From Nemania diffusa (Eukaryota; Ascomycota; Sordariomycetes; Xylariales; Xylariaceae): DNA of 64,000 nucleotides. The stretch's first letter is position 1; each line of letters starts with the position of its first letter. The translations under genes and the position numbers were made by a program. Under the pieces are notes generated by a model, which ran no database searches, was not told the DNA's origin, and saw only the letters and a program-made list of their open reading frames with translations. Of this stretch, positions 50,243 to 60,437 are shown piece by piece. The stretch is from the NCBI GenBank assembly GCA_038501195.1, contig JBBPUQ010000003.1, positions 3,378,501 to 3,442,500 of the forward strand. Direction: 5' to 3'.

Positions 50243-50978
50243 ATGGCACCAGCCGCAACTACGAGAACACCCCTTCCTACCAAACGCCCGGCCCCGGTCG
50301 ATGATGATGAGCAGCCGATGAAGATGCGTCTAGTAATAAGGAATGCAGCTCAGCGCACGCCTCTCCCGACAAAGAAGCCATCGGGTGTCGTTGGACCCAC
50401 AGAGGAAAACAAAGATCGCCAGGCCAAGAATCTGGAGGTTAAACACACCCCATTGCCTACGGAGCAGGCAGCAGGCACTACCGGTAACCAGGAACGCAGC
50501 AGCGTTAACCTGGCCGAAGGCACCCTGGCCAGAAGAACACTTGTGCCAAAATCACGATCCAAGCGTGGTGGCGACTTCGATGAGGCTGAGGTTGATCTAA
50601 CCCAAGTGCCTGTATATGTAGGAGCCAACGGCGTCATCTGTACGTACTACATGAGCCTATTTATACCACCTACCCACGTTCCCATTTCCGATATCCTCCT
50701 CCCAGAGATCATTAGCTAATGGAATAACTTTAGTGAAAAGCGGAAGGTACCGCTGCAACATCTGCGGTAACCAGATGAAGAACGACAAGAAGTGCATCAG
50801 TTCTCATAACTCAAACCTGCACCCGAAAGACCCTGCCAAGGGCTCCGCATACCTAAGACGGATTGCTCGCAATCCGACTCCCTGCTCCGTATGCAGCAAA
50901 GTCTGCAGTAGCATCGAAATGTTCCGCCAGCATATGAAGGCTGCTCATTCAGCACCCAAGCCGTCAACGGCAGAATAA
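50243..50978 (+). CDS. small two-finger C2H2 protein with TPLPTK repeats
   Basis: A 213-residue protein in two exons, 50243-50639 and 50734-50978, joined as VGANGVI-LKSGRYRC. The N-terminal 110 residues are disordered and repeat one motif: RTPLPTKRP (about residue 8), RTPLPTKKP (about 38) and HTPLPTEQA (about 69), with a weaker fourth copy, RTLVPKSRS. The C-terminus has two C2H2-like fingers: CNICGNQMKNDKKCISSH with a following His, and CSVCSKVCSSIEMFRQHMK with a following His. Nuclear nucleic-acid binding is inferred from the fingers. The TP sites in the repeats look like proline-directed kinase targets. I recognise no named family; it may be lineage-specific. Confidence 0.72.
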
Positions 50979-51393
50979 TCAACAGCTAAAGCAGCACCAG
51001 CGGAGGCATCAACGAGAGAATCATCGATGACCATCGCGCTCCAACCTTGGCATTGTCTCGTCTGTTGAGAACAAAATTTTGTTGATAAGGCCGTGAAGTA
51101 CGACTAAAGTTGTAGGAATATGAGTGAAAAACTTGGGAGAGTTTACGCCGAAGCACCTGACTGTGCATGTTGATTGGAGTAACGGCAAACCATAATGAGC
51201 CATAGGCTATATATTGGCAAGGACAGGGTTTCGGTCATGTGGACTCAAAAAATGTTGTGATTAAGTGCTTAGTCTAGCTAGCAAAAAAGATAACTTGACC
51301 CCTTTAACAAATATGCTCTTCAGTAATTTTGTGTATACATTGTGATTTACACTCTTGACTTATAATAGAGTAAGGACTTAAACTCACGACTCC
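50979..51393. other. convergent spacer
   Basis: A 415-base spacer between the zinc-finger gene (+) and P5CR (-). No gene seen. Confidence 0.6.
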
Positions 51394-52466
51394 TTATTTT
51401 CCTAGAGTCTTTCCTAGCTCCTCGCCCCGGCTCGTTGCCGCCTTGACGGCCTTATCTACAATATCCTTGAATCCGGAAGCCTCGAAACTGTCCAAGGCGG
51501 CAGCGGTGGTGCCATTAGGGCTGGTCACGTTTCTCCGCAGCTGTGCCGGCTCTTCTGTTGAGTCAACAAGCATCTTTCCAGCACCTAAGCATGTTTGCTT
51601 TGCCAATTGAGTGGCCTGTTCACGTGAAAGTCCCAGATTTGTTGCGCTCTCGATCAAGTGCTCAACTAGGGCAAAGAAGTAGGCAGGGCCGGACCCTAAG
51701 GGGAGCATCATTAGCATGAGGGGTGCACAAAGCTGACAGAATTGAGCAGCCTACCTGACAATCCGGTGACCACATCGATAAGCTCTTCACGGTCTACCCA
51801 TTCAGTCACTTTGCTGACGCTTGCGAGAAGTGCAGCAGCTAGGTCCTTCTCCGAAGAAGTAACGCTCTCGTCCGCATAGAGACCAGATGCGCCCTCGCCC
51901 ACCAAAGCAGGGGTGTTGGGCATGACACGCACGATGTGCGGTACACGGCCATCTGCTGACTTCAGCCACTCCCTCAAGCTGTCCAGCGTGATGCCGGCAG
52001 CGATAGAGATGATCAGGGGCGTGCTCGAGCGCCGGGCCCACGCGCCGGCCAGCTCTTGGCACACGGCCTTTGCGACCTGGGGCTTAACAGCAATGACGAG
52101 GAGGTCTGCGTCTTGTGCAGCTACGATGTTGGATTCTGTTGTGCGCACGCCGATCTCGCTCATCTTGTTGCGGTTGACCTCCCACGGCTCCGACACGCAG
52201 ATGTTCTGCTTGTCGATGCCTTTCACGGCGAGGCCGCCGATGATGGCGCCGGCCACTATACAGCATCTGAAGTTAGACTAGAGCGATAATAACGACTTGC
52301 TGTTTTGGGCATAAATCCACAAGAGATGGGGATTGAGGATTAACAAAGACTGGTTTATAAGGTGATTTTCGGGCTTTGCAGGTGGACAAAAAAACAAAAA
52401 CAAAGATAACTCACTGTTGCCGCCGCCAATGAAAGCCAATCTGCTCTTCTGAAGTTGGGAGGCCAT
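51394..52466 (-). CDS. PRO3: pyrroline-5-carboxylate reductase
   Basis: Makes proline from 1-pyrroline-5-carboxylate using NAD(P)H, the last step of proline synthesis. The 284-residue protein has three exons: 52466-52415, 52255-51755 and 51695-51394. The dinucleotide-binding loop spans intron 1: LAFIGGGN-MAGAIIGGL. Family blocks: VIAVKPQVAKAV, VRVMPNTPALVGEGASGLYA, TGLSG-SGPAYFFALVEHLI (spanning intron 2) and the C-terminal signature TSPNGTTAAALDSFEASGF. Length and layout are typical. Splice sites are GTGAGT and GTAGGC donors with TAG acceptors. This is one of the most certain genes in the window. Confidence 0.95.
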
Positions 52467-53221
52467 TTTGATCTGAAGTGATGCGATTAAATGCTCATCA
52501 ACTCGTGAGGCAGCACGCGGGGTTTATCTGCATGTGAATTACAGCGTTTGTCCCGATCGCGGCAGCGCTTCCTGGTGGCTGGTGGTGGCTTGTTATCCAC
52601 TGTATGCCGTTACTATGCGCGCATTTTAGCACAGAAGTGCATACACACGGTTTTTTTGACTGTGCAACAATGCTGCTAACATGTAAATATTACGTTTAAC
52701 TAATTATAGTTTGAGGGTTACTAGTATCCAGTTTACAGATATGGATACGTGCAATTCTAAGAAAAGGGAAATTATATCCCAAATATTCGTAGTGCGCCAA
52801 TGGCTAATAATCTCTCCAAGAGGGCAGTGTGAAGCCAGCCTTAGCTATAACTTGAGGGCACTTCCTAGTAGCTTCTTTCCTTTTGGTATTCTTTTTTTTT
52901 CTGGAAGGAAGGCAATATTAATATTATCGAGGACGCGTATATACCTCTAGGAAATCTCTACACATAGAATCACAAGCTGCACATGTGCTTTCTTAAGAAG
53001 TACCAGGTATCTTTAGCACGTTACGTAACAACCCCGCGATTGTGGGGGTGGGGAAAAGAGCTTGATAATTCTGGCGTTGGTCTATTGAACTTAGCCTTAC
53101 ACCATAACATTGTTCATAGGTAGTCTCGTAAACACTCTGCCTGTAAGAGATACCACTTGCTTTAGGCAGAGCAGAGCGTGGATACATTCAAACCAAGCCC
53201 ATGCCGCGCATTGCAACTCAC
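52467..53221. other. intergenic, no gene seen
   Basis: The P5CR promoter and the 3' flank of the methyltransferase. Contains an 8-base T-run near 52893 and a GTGGGGGTGGGG run near 53042. No coding frame supported. Confidence 0.55.
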
Positions 53222-54079
53222 TTACTTCCACCCTAGCATCTCGCATTGAATTGACGCGAACCAGGCATCTTCCGTCTCAGCCCAGTTCTGCACAGCCTGC
53301 ACCGTCTCTTGGATCTCGTCCTCGTGGATCCCAGCATCGAGCCAACTCTGGTAGAAGGTGTCTCCCGGCTTCAGCTGGCCAGCAGTGCGCCAGGCCAGCC
53401 ATTTCCGAGTTTCCGGTCGCGTCAACAGCATCGAACCAGCCCCAATCTGGACCTTGCCGCCATCGGCGTCGAATCCAGCGCTGCGGTAGAGCGCCGGTAG
53501 GCTCGGGCCCGTGTCATCCACGTCATCTGGGACCCCTTGGCGTAGCACTTTGTTCAGATTCCGCCACCACAGGCGGTCGAGGTGGAAGCGTCTGGGGTAG
53601 AACATGCTAGACACGGCGTCGCGCGAGGCTAGTATGCCCCCCGGCTTGAGAACGCGACGCATCTCGACGAGCGCCCGGCGCGGCAGATCCGGTGGCGGCA
53701 TATGCCCGAAGACTTGGGAACAGTAGACGATGTCGAACGTGTCATCGGGATAAGGGAGCTTCTCTAAAACGTTGCCTTGCTCGAAACGGACAGATCCCGG
53801 TCCCTCTGTAGGCACGGCAGCTTCGCCGGCCAATTTTCTAGCCCTGTCTAGGACATCCGTTGACATGTCGAGACCGATTATGACGCCTTGGTGCGCGTAT
53901 TTGGCGAAGCCCGTCGTGATAGTGCCCGGGCCACATCCAACATCAAGGATATGGTCAGTCTCCTTGATATGTGGGATGAGAAAGGCGGCGTTGGTCTCCG
54001 CTTTGCGTGTCTCGTGAGTTGCAGTGGTGTAGTTAGAATAACCCTGCTTGTAGTTATCCGACGGCTTGTTCTGAGACAT
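53222..54079 (-). CDS. class I SAM-dependent methyltransferase (UbiE/UMTA-like)
   Basis: A 285-residue, single-exon methyltransferase. Motif I is HILDVGCGPGTITTGFA (about 43-59), followed by the acidic strand end IIGLDMSTDVLDRAR. The post-I region is FDIVYCSQVFGHMPPPDLP, and the later motif is EMRRVLKPGGILASRD. The C-terminal half is longer than in UbiE and resembles the fungal secondary-metabolism or stress-type methyltransferases with a KPGDTFYQSWLDAGI-like region. The substrate is unknown. It is divergent from a Zn2Cys6 gene with a 701-base spacer, so the pair may be co-regulated, but that is inference. Confidence 0.88.
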   Translation of the reverse strand: MSQNKPSDNYKQGYSNYTTATHETRKAETNAAFLIPHIKETDHILDVGCGPGTITTGFAKYAHQGVIIGLDMSTDVLDRARKLAGEAAVPTEGPGSVRFEQGNVLEKLPYPDDTFDIVYCSQVFGHMPPPDLPRRALVEMRRVLKPGGILASRDAVSSMFYPRRFHLDRLWWRNLNKVLRQGVPDDVDDTGPSLPALYRSAGFDADGGKVQIGAGSMLLTRPETRKWLAWRTAGQLKPGDTFYQSWLDAGIHEDEIQETVQAVQNWAETEDAWFASIQCEMLGWK

Positions 54080-54780
54080 ACTTGCAAGTCTATCTTATAG
54101 AATGCGGTTGAATACAGAAATGGTAGAGAAGTCTGTCTGGTAGCCAGGTAGTATGGCGAGTAGAGAGCATTATCCTAGTGCCTTACTTACAACATGAAAT
54201 CTGTCGCACCTATTTATATAGATTATACGTGGTAATACAGCAGCGAGTCCTGGTAATGAACGTGTCAACTTACCTAACTTGGAAGTATGCGACAAATGCG
54301 AAGTTCGGTGTTTTCAAGATTACCGTTCAAGTCGTACTCATCGAACGTGATGCAGTAAGAGTCTCTCTACCTATGTCGTTAGATAGGTGAAGAAACCACC
54401 ACGAAGATGATTGGAAGAGAGCTAGGGTGGAGAAGATCATGACATCAATCCAGTCTCGCACTTCGTTTATTTCCAGAAAGGGAACTAGACTAAAGCCATG
54501 ACAATCCCATCATAATCCGATTGGCCAGTAAGCATAACATCTCAAATTTCACACTCACCAATCATCGCGGCGCATATTGCTTTGTTGCAGTCTGTATAGA
54601 GCTTATTGTCACATCCCCTCGCACTACACCCACTCTTCCAGCGAGATAACGAGGCAACCATATGATGCCGGTAGGTCATACACACAGTTCTCGCTTGGCT
54701 TGTTTCGGGCGAACAATTGCAATACGTTATCTTTTAACCCCTTTTCGTATTGGCCCGGAACCCCTGGTGCTGCGGTTGCT
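54080..54780. promoter_or_regulatory. divergent promoter between methyltransferase and Zn2Cys6 factor
   Basis: A 701-base spacer between the two start codons. Short frames here lack coding features. A zinc-cluster protein could bind CGG-type half sites here, but I do not see a clear CGG-N-CCG palindrome. Confidence 0.45.
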
Positions 54781-56379
54781 ATGGAAGGCCAGCAGGGCCC
54801 ATCCGGGGTATCCCAAGGGGCGTTTCTCTTTGTCATCAATGGCGAAGCTTCTATAGAAGCCACCAATTCAAATCCTAGCCTAGTGGATCATGAGCAGCGG
54901 TCCGGAAAGAAGCGACCGCATGTAAAGAGCCGCCGTGGCTGTCTTGTCTGCAAGCGACGGAGAGTCAAGGTTAGTGCTACATCATACAGGGTGGTAACTC
55001 TCTTTACCTTATATACATCCCCAAGAGCTCACTAGTTGACTTATCAGCTTTAATAGTGCGACGAACAGTTTCCCTGCTCCAATTGCTTAAAGAGAGATGA
55101 AAGATGCCTTCGCTCAAAATCAGCAGGGGGGAGAAGCACCGAATTAAGTACACGCATCTCGCAGCCTCAACTTACGAGTATGCCTGTGGTAGACGACACC
55201 AGCATCAATCTCCTCCATCTAGAGTTATTTTCACATTTTCAGAGGGACCTTGTCGACACTCTCAGGTTTTCCAAAATGTGGCAGCAGGTTCTGCCGTGGT
55301 CATTTCAGGTGCGACTTGCCTCTTCTATGAACCCCTATCTAACGGAAGAGGGTGAATTGAGAAGTAGCAAAACGGGAGTATCTCTCTGACACGGATGAGT
55401 ATATCAGGAACCCTACATCATGTGCGCCATCCTCTGTCTTGCAGCGACACATCTCTCTACACTACGACCCCAGGCTTCTCGCTATTCTGATGTAGCTGTC
55501 CAGCTCCTAGCCAAGTTGGCGTCTTTGTTTAGCGAAAGAGTGTCTTGCGCTGTTACGGCCCAAGATAGCGAGGCCCTGATAGCCGTTTCTATCTTGATGC
55601 ACTACATATCATGGAGCCATATCGAATTCATCGAGAAACAAGGGCAAGTTCTATCCCACGAGGGCAAGAATCCTCTAAGTGCGCATCTCTCAAGTGACCC
55701 TCTTCTCCAGCTCAGCTTTGGAGTGAAAGGGATATTATATAAGGCGTTCCATATACTGTCAGGAAGCGACAGCGTATTTCTTACTGCGGGGCTTTACAGC
55801 CCCAGACATGTGATTGAAGAAGCCATCTTACAACAAGGAGACGATCCGTGGCGATTTGTTGACCATTTTATGGGGATCTCCAATGACCCTTGTTACCAGC
55901 CTCTATTCATAATAGATGATAATCGCCATCATCCGCCACCAAATACGAGAAGACCGCTCAGATGCCCATTCCCGAATAGACGCAACAACGACGCACCTGT
56001 GGTATCAGAATATCGCAGTGCTGACCCCCAGCAAATGGCTTTTGAGGGTATTTCCAAGCGGCTATCGCTACTCTTCTGCCTTGTCTCGATGTCTGCCTCT
56101 AATAACCCATCGGCATCCCGTGTCTTACTCGATCTTCAGCCCGATGTCGAAGGGTTAATCTTCTCCTTTCCCATCCACTACAGCGGAATCTTCCGAGAAT
56201 CAGCTATACAGGGCGACCCCAGAGCTCTAATATTGCTCTGCCACTTTTATCGCGCCGCGCGTATCCTCCTTACTAGTCGCGGAACGTGGTGGGCTCAGCA
56301 GAGAAGTCGCGTCATCGAGTCTCTCCTATTGCAAGAATTGACCGCAAGGGGGCTAGAAACATGTATTTTAGGCGAATGA
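54781..56379 (+). CDS. Zn2Cys6 fungal-type transcription factor
   Basis: A nuclear regulator of about 470 residues in three exons: 54781-54969, 55057-55308 and 55408-56379. The binuclear zinc cluster is Cys54-x2-Cys57-x6-Cys64-x5-Cys70-x2-Cys73-x6-Cys80, from RGCLVCKRRRVK and CDEQFPCSNCLKRDERC. Intron 1 lies exactly before the third cysteine, a position often seen in this family. The middle region (LHLELFSHFQRDL, then EPYIMCAILCLAATHLS) is the typical fungal-specific regulatory domain. All joints are phase 0. The C-terminus ends in GLETCILGE. The target genes are unknown; the divergent methyltransferase is the nearest candidate. Confidence 0.88.
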
Positions 56380-57831
56380 CTCTAGAGTTAACTTCGGGTC
56401 GGAATGCTACATAAGTCGACAGTTTTCTGTGCTGCGTCGGTGTGTGAGCTGGTAATTATTCATCGCTACTTATTAGAGTACTAGCATCCGCTAATTGCGC
56501 CGGGCAGGCTGTCGTTGGACGCTCAGCTATTACAGTTCGGACCGCTGAAGCCGCGGGGCGGAGCCCATTAATTACTCCGGAGTTAGTATATGGTTGCCGT
56601 TAAAGGCTTCGGAAGCTTAAAAAGGTGACAGGAGTAGAAAACCCCTGATTAGGTAACTTTAGCAAATGACGTGATGTACATGGGTATGCGTAGGCATCCA
56701 GATGTAAGTGTTCTCAGGTATTATTTAGTTCAAACGAATAAAAAGAATTGAAGCTCGCAACACTTCAAAAGGGAAAACAAGAGCCCCAGCACACTTACCG
56801 AAATAGAATCATTCCTCCAGCCAGACAGGACGTAAATAACACAATACAGCGTGATGCAATCGGCAATTCGTCATCGCTATCGTCAGACGTAGGCTAACCT
56901 TAAATCTAACATTTGAATTGAATAGCTGGACGGATAAATTGCGGGCTGTCACGACGAAAATGGAAGGTCGGGTTGTTTTTTGAAGTTAGTTGGGCTGCAT
57001 CTCAGTTGACGATACCACGCTACCTATGCGGTGTTGTTTACTTGTGGATCGGGGCTCGTTGGTTGAGCTACCCATCTTAGGGGCAAATACCTCCCACTAC
57101 ACGTAAGTAGTTACAAGGTAGTCTAGGTAGGGAGTTGCCTATTAGGCCAGCTAAAGAGCAACCGGTAGCTTAAGTATATCACTCGCACACCAAACTACCT
57201 AAATATCTATTAACCATCGACTTTGCTGCTACTCTCCCTCTCTCTCTCTGTCTCAGCTGCATGCTCCCCGCACGATGCTCTGATCCGTTAGTGGCGATCA
57301 TCCCCATAGAGTTAAGATTTAGTCTCAGGCACAGCGTCTTGGCGAGCGGTCTTACAGTGAAGTAAGTATGCACATGCCTATATACAACAACATGTGGTGG
57401 ACGGTAAGATGACCCTTATTGCACATTTCTCTACGTTGACTTAATCCCTATGTTAGCTCGCTCGATGGTGGGTGTACCTCCAACTCCGCTCCGGCGGCCA
57501 GAATCTCCCCGTGACAAGAGAGATCCCTGTTTCTTAACAAGAATGCTAAATAGTATAACCCCGAGCAGAATCACCGAACCACATTTGCGCACCAATCATG
57601 AAATGAGCTGCACGAGACCTCTAGTCTCGATCCAACCTGTATTCCGCTCGTCTCCTCGTTTCCTGGCCAAAGCATTATGTGGGCGGATATGTCAGTTGAT
57701 TGATAAAAGGCTTCTTTTCGCGGAGAATCACCTGAATCAGACCTGTCATGTCAGGTAGCTTACAAGACAGCTATGACAACCGGCAAAGCTTGAACACCTG
57801 TCTTAGCTAGCTGCCGTTGTAGTCAAGTAAA
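56380..57831. other. gene-poor stretch before GH30
   Basis: About 1.45 kb with no supported gene. A CT-rich tract lies near 57231-57255. The last 250 bases are probably promoter and leader of the GH30 gene. Confidence 0.55.
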
Positions 57832-59283
57832 ATGAAGACTCCAACATCTCTAATACTGGCTCAGGCCCTATTCGGCCTCAATGCCGTCTTCGCTGATGTC
57901 ACTACAACAATCGTCGCGTCGTCCAACTACGGAACTTGGGAGGGTTGGGGAGTTTCTCTCGCATGGTGGGGAGCTGCATTCGGCAATCGTGACGATCTTG
58001 CAGACGCAGTCTTCTCGTTAGGAAGCGTGTCATTCAACGGTCTCACCCTGCCAGGACTGGGATTGAACATCGTCCGTTACAATGCTGGTGCTACCAGTTC
58101 GAATACCGTCCTCGGCAAGAGTGTCGTCAAGTCTCCCAAGGTGACTGCATCTCGATTGATCGACACCTATTGGATCGACTGGAGGAACACCGACCCAGCC
58201 AGTTCGAATTGGACGTGGACAGTGGACGCCAACCAACGAGCAATGATGACAAAGGCCAAGGCCCGGGGCGCAACCCTCTTCGAGCTCTTCAGCAACTCAC
58301 CCCCGTGGTGGATGCTTAACAATTACAACCCGAGTGGTTCGGACGATGGGTCTTCGGATAACTTGCAAACTTGGAACCATCAGCAATTTGGTATCTACCT
58401 TGCCAACATTGCGCAGTACGCCAAAACCAACTGGGGAATTACATTTCACTCTGTTGAGCCCTTCAATGAACCAGCTGCAAACTGGTGGAATGGGAAAACG
58501 GGAACACAAGAGGGCTGTCATTTTGGCGCTGCAACACAGCAAGACGTCTTACCTTATCTAAGAACTGAACTCAACAGCAGGGGACTCAACTCCGTTCTAA
58601 TATCCGCCTCAGACGAGAACACCTACGACGTCGCCACTGCTACCTGGAAGGCCTTGAATGCGACTGCGAAGGCTGCCGTAGGACAAATCAACGTCCACGG
58701 ATACCAGTACGGGGGCGGAGACCGGACAGCCCTTTACAACCAGGCCGTAGCGTCAGGGAAAAAGCTGTGGAACAGCGAATACGGCGAATCCGACGCAACG
58801 GGATCTCAGCTAATTAGCAACGTGCTCCTCGACTTCACATGGTTACATCCCACGGCCTGGGTCTACTGGCAAGTAGTCGACGGCGGCGGCTGGGGGCTCA
58901 TCACGGGCGACAATACGGCTCTCACGCTCAGCACGCCAACCCAGAAATACTACGTCCTCGCTCAACTCTCGCGACACATCCGGCCCGGCATGCGGATCCT
59001 CAATTCGGGCGCCGACTACGCGGTGGCCGCCTACGACGCTACTGCCAAGAAGTTGGTGATCGTGGCTGTCAACTGGGGCAGCGCGCAGTACCTGAACTTC
59101 GACCTGTCTCAGTTCACCACGCCTGGTGTAAGCGGTACGGTCATCCAGCGCTGGAGCACGCAGATTAGTTCTGGGGATAAATATGTCACGTACAAGGATA
59201 CCACATTAAGCGGGTCTAAGTTTTGGTCGTATTTCGCGACAAACCAGGTACAGACCTTCGAAGTCCCAGGGGTCGTTATCTAA
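57832..59283 (+). CDS. secreted GH30 glycoside hydrolase, endo-beta-1,6-galactanase-like
   Basis: A single-exon, 483-residue secreted enzyme. A signal peptide (MKTPTSLILAQALFGLNAVFA, about 1-21) is followed by a GH30 (beta/alpha)8 barrel. Early marker: GTWEGWGVSLAWWGAAFG. The acid/base is likely Glu213 in EPFNEPAANWW and the nucleophile Glu316 in LWNSEYGESDA. The side beta-domain follows from about residue 385 (LSRHIRPGMRIL, KKLVIVAVNWGSAQYLNF). These blocks match the fungal GH30 galactanase-type subfamily, which attacks beta-1,6-galactan side chains of plant arabinogalactan. Substrate choice is from family resemblance. No cellulose-binding module is seen. Confidence 0.92.
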   Translation: MKTPTSLILAQALFGLNAVFADVTTTIVASSNYGTWEGWGVSLAWWGAAFGNRDDLADAVFSLGSVSFNGLTLPGLGLNIVRYNAGATSSNTVLGKSVVKSPKVTASRLIDTYWIDWRNTDPASSNWTWTVDANQRAMMTKAKARGATLFELFSNSPPWWMLNNYNPSGSDDGSSDNLQTWNHQQFGIYLANIAQYAKTNWGITFHSVEPFNEPAANWWNGKTGTQEGCHFGAATQQDVLPYLRTELNSRGLNSVLISASDENTYDVATATWKALNATAKAAVGQINVHGYQYGGGDRTALYNQAVASGKKLWNSEYGESDATGSQLISNVLLDFTWLHPTAWVYWQVVDGGGWGLITGDNTALTLSTPTQKYYVLAQLSRHIRPGMRILNSGADYAVAAYDATAKKLVIVAVNWGSAQYLNFDLSQFTTPGVSGTVIQRWSTQISSGDKYVTYKDTTLSGSKFWSYFATNQVQTFEVPGVVI

Positions 59284-59692
59284 ACGGTCGGGTTGGGATC
59301 ATTGAAAGTGCTACCAGTGTTACTTTTCTGTATCTAAGTTATCTAGAGTCACAAGCTCAGTATCTTTTAGGTACACAGTCTTGCGAGATTTGAACGGGAA
59401 CTATGCTGAAACCCTAGGCAACTTCAAACATCCGTGAATGTCATGCTAGCTAAGGATTAAGCTAGTTTGCGGGGAATCTCGTATTTATTAAAACTGAATA
59501 GGTGATACACTAAGAATAATCTGACTGCAAATGGTAGTCATTAAAAGGGGCCCGGAAATCAGAGAGGCAACCGCGCCACCACATGAGTTGAGTGACCAGA
59601 CTATTTTTGTTTGTTCAAAGTTGCAGTTTGAGCATGTTTGCCTCAAATAATGAAGCGACAAGTAGAGAGAGATATTTCCTATGCTGCTGCTG

Positions 59693-59725
<33 letters not shown>

Positions 59726-60437
59726 CGCGATACTACCACAGGTTCCCTCATGGTATTAATTAGTGAGATGATTCATTTTTGATTGCAGAAACGTCATAGA
59801 GCAAGCAGAGAAATATAGAGGGATTTATATTGGATGCTTGTCCCCTTAGGGGAGATCAAGCAGCCATCTAATACATGCAAGCGAGAATCAAGAAGCAACT
59901 CTAGCAACAGTACCACCTATGCACAGTGTCTGTCAGAGCTAGCTTTTTATTGTTTGCCTATGTCTTACACGTCTTAGAATGAGTCATGGAAATTACTACA
60001 AACCTCATACTATCTTGAGCAAGTTCTCTAAGTGATTAGGTTAGTAGTTCGGCTATATATAAGGGCGTCTAGTCCCCCCCCCCTTATGGACCTAGACGGC
60101 CAGTAATCAATCCATCTTACTATTAAGCTCTATATACTACACACTTTTCACCATTCTTCCTAGTTGCATCCACACCTCCTACTCAATATAAACTAAATGC
60201 CCTGACACAATGGATATATATACCATACCAAACTACTAGATATTTCAAGAGCTCGCATATTCAAGTACGGAGGCGATCGATGGTGATGACGGAGAAGATA
60301 TATTATCTCTCACACGACTATTCTAACACATGATTCCAAATCACGACAATGGCAACATGCCTTCCCTTTAATTATTTGTACATTGAGTAGTCGACAGATT
60401 CGACTTTCAAACGTGTCTCTCTATACTATTGCAGAAC
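59284..60437. other. convergent spacer with poly-C tract
   Basis: About 1.15 kb between GH30 (+) and the 655-residue gene (-). It contains a C31 homopolymer (59694-59724) and a C10 run (about 60074-60083). No gene supported. Confidence 0.6.
59694..59724. repeat. 31-base poly-C tract
   Basis: Thirty-one consecutive C bases, followed by GCGCGA. The length is likely to vary between isolates and may be inexact in the assembly. Confidence 0.9.
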
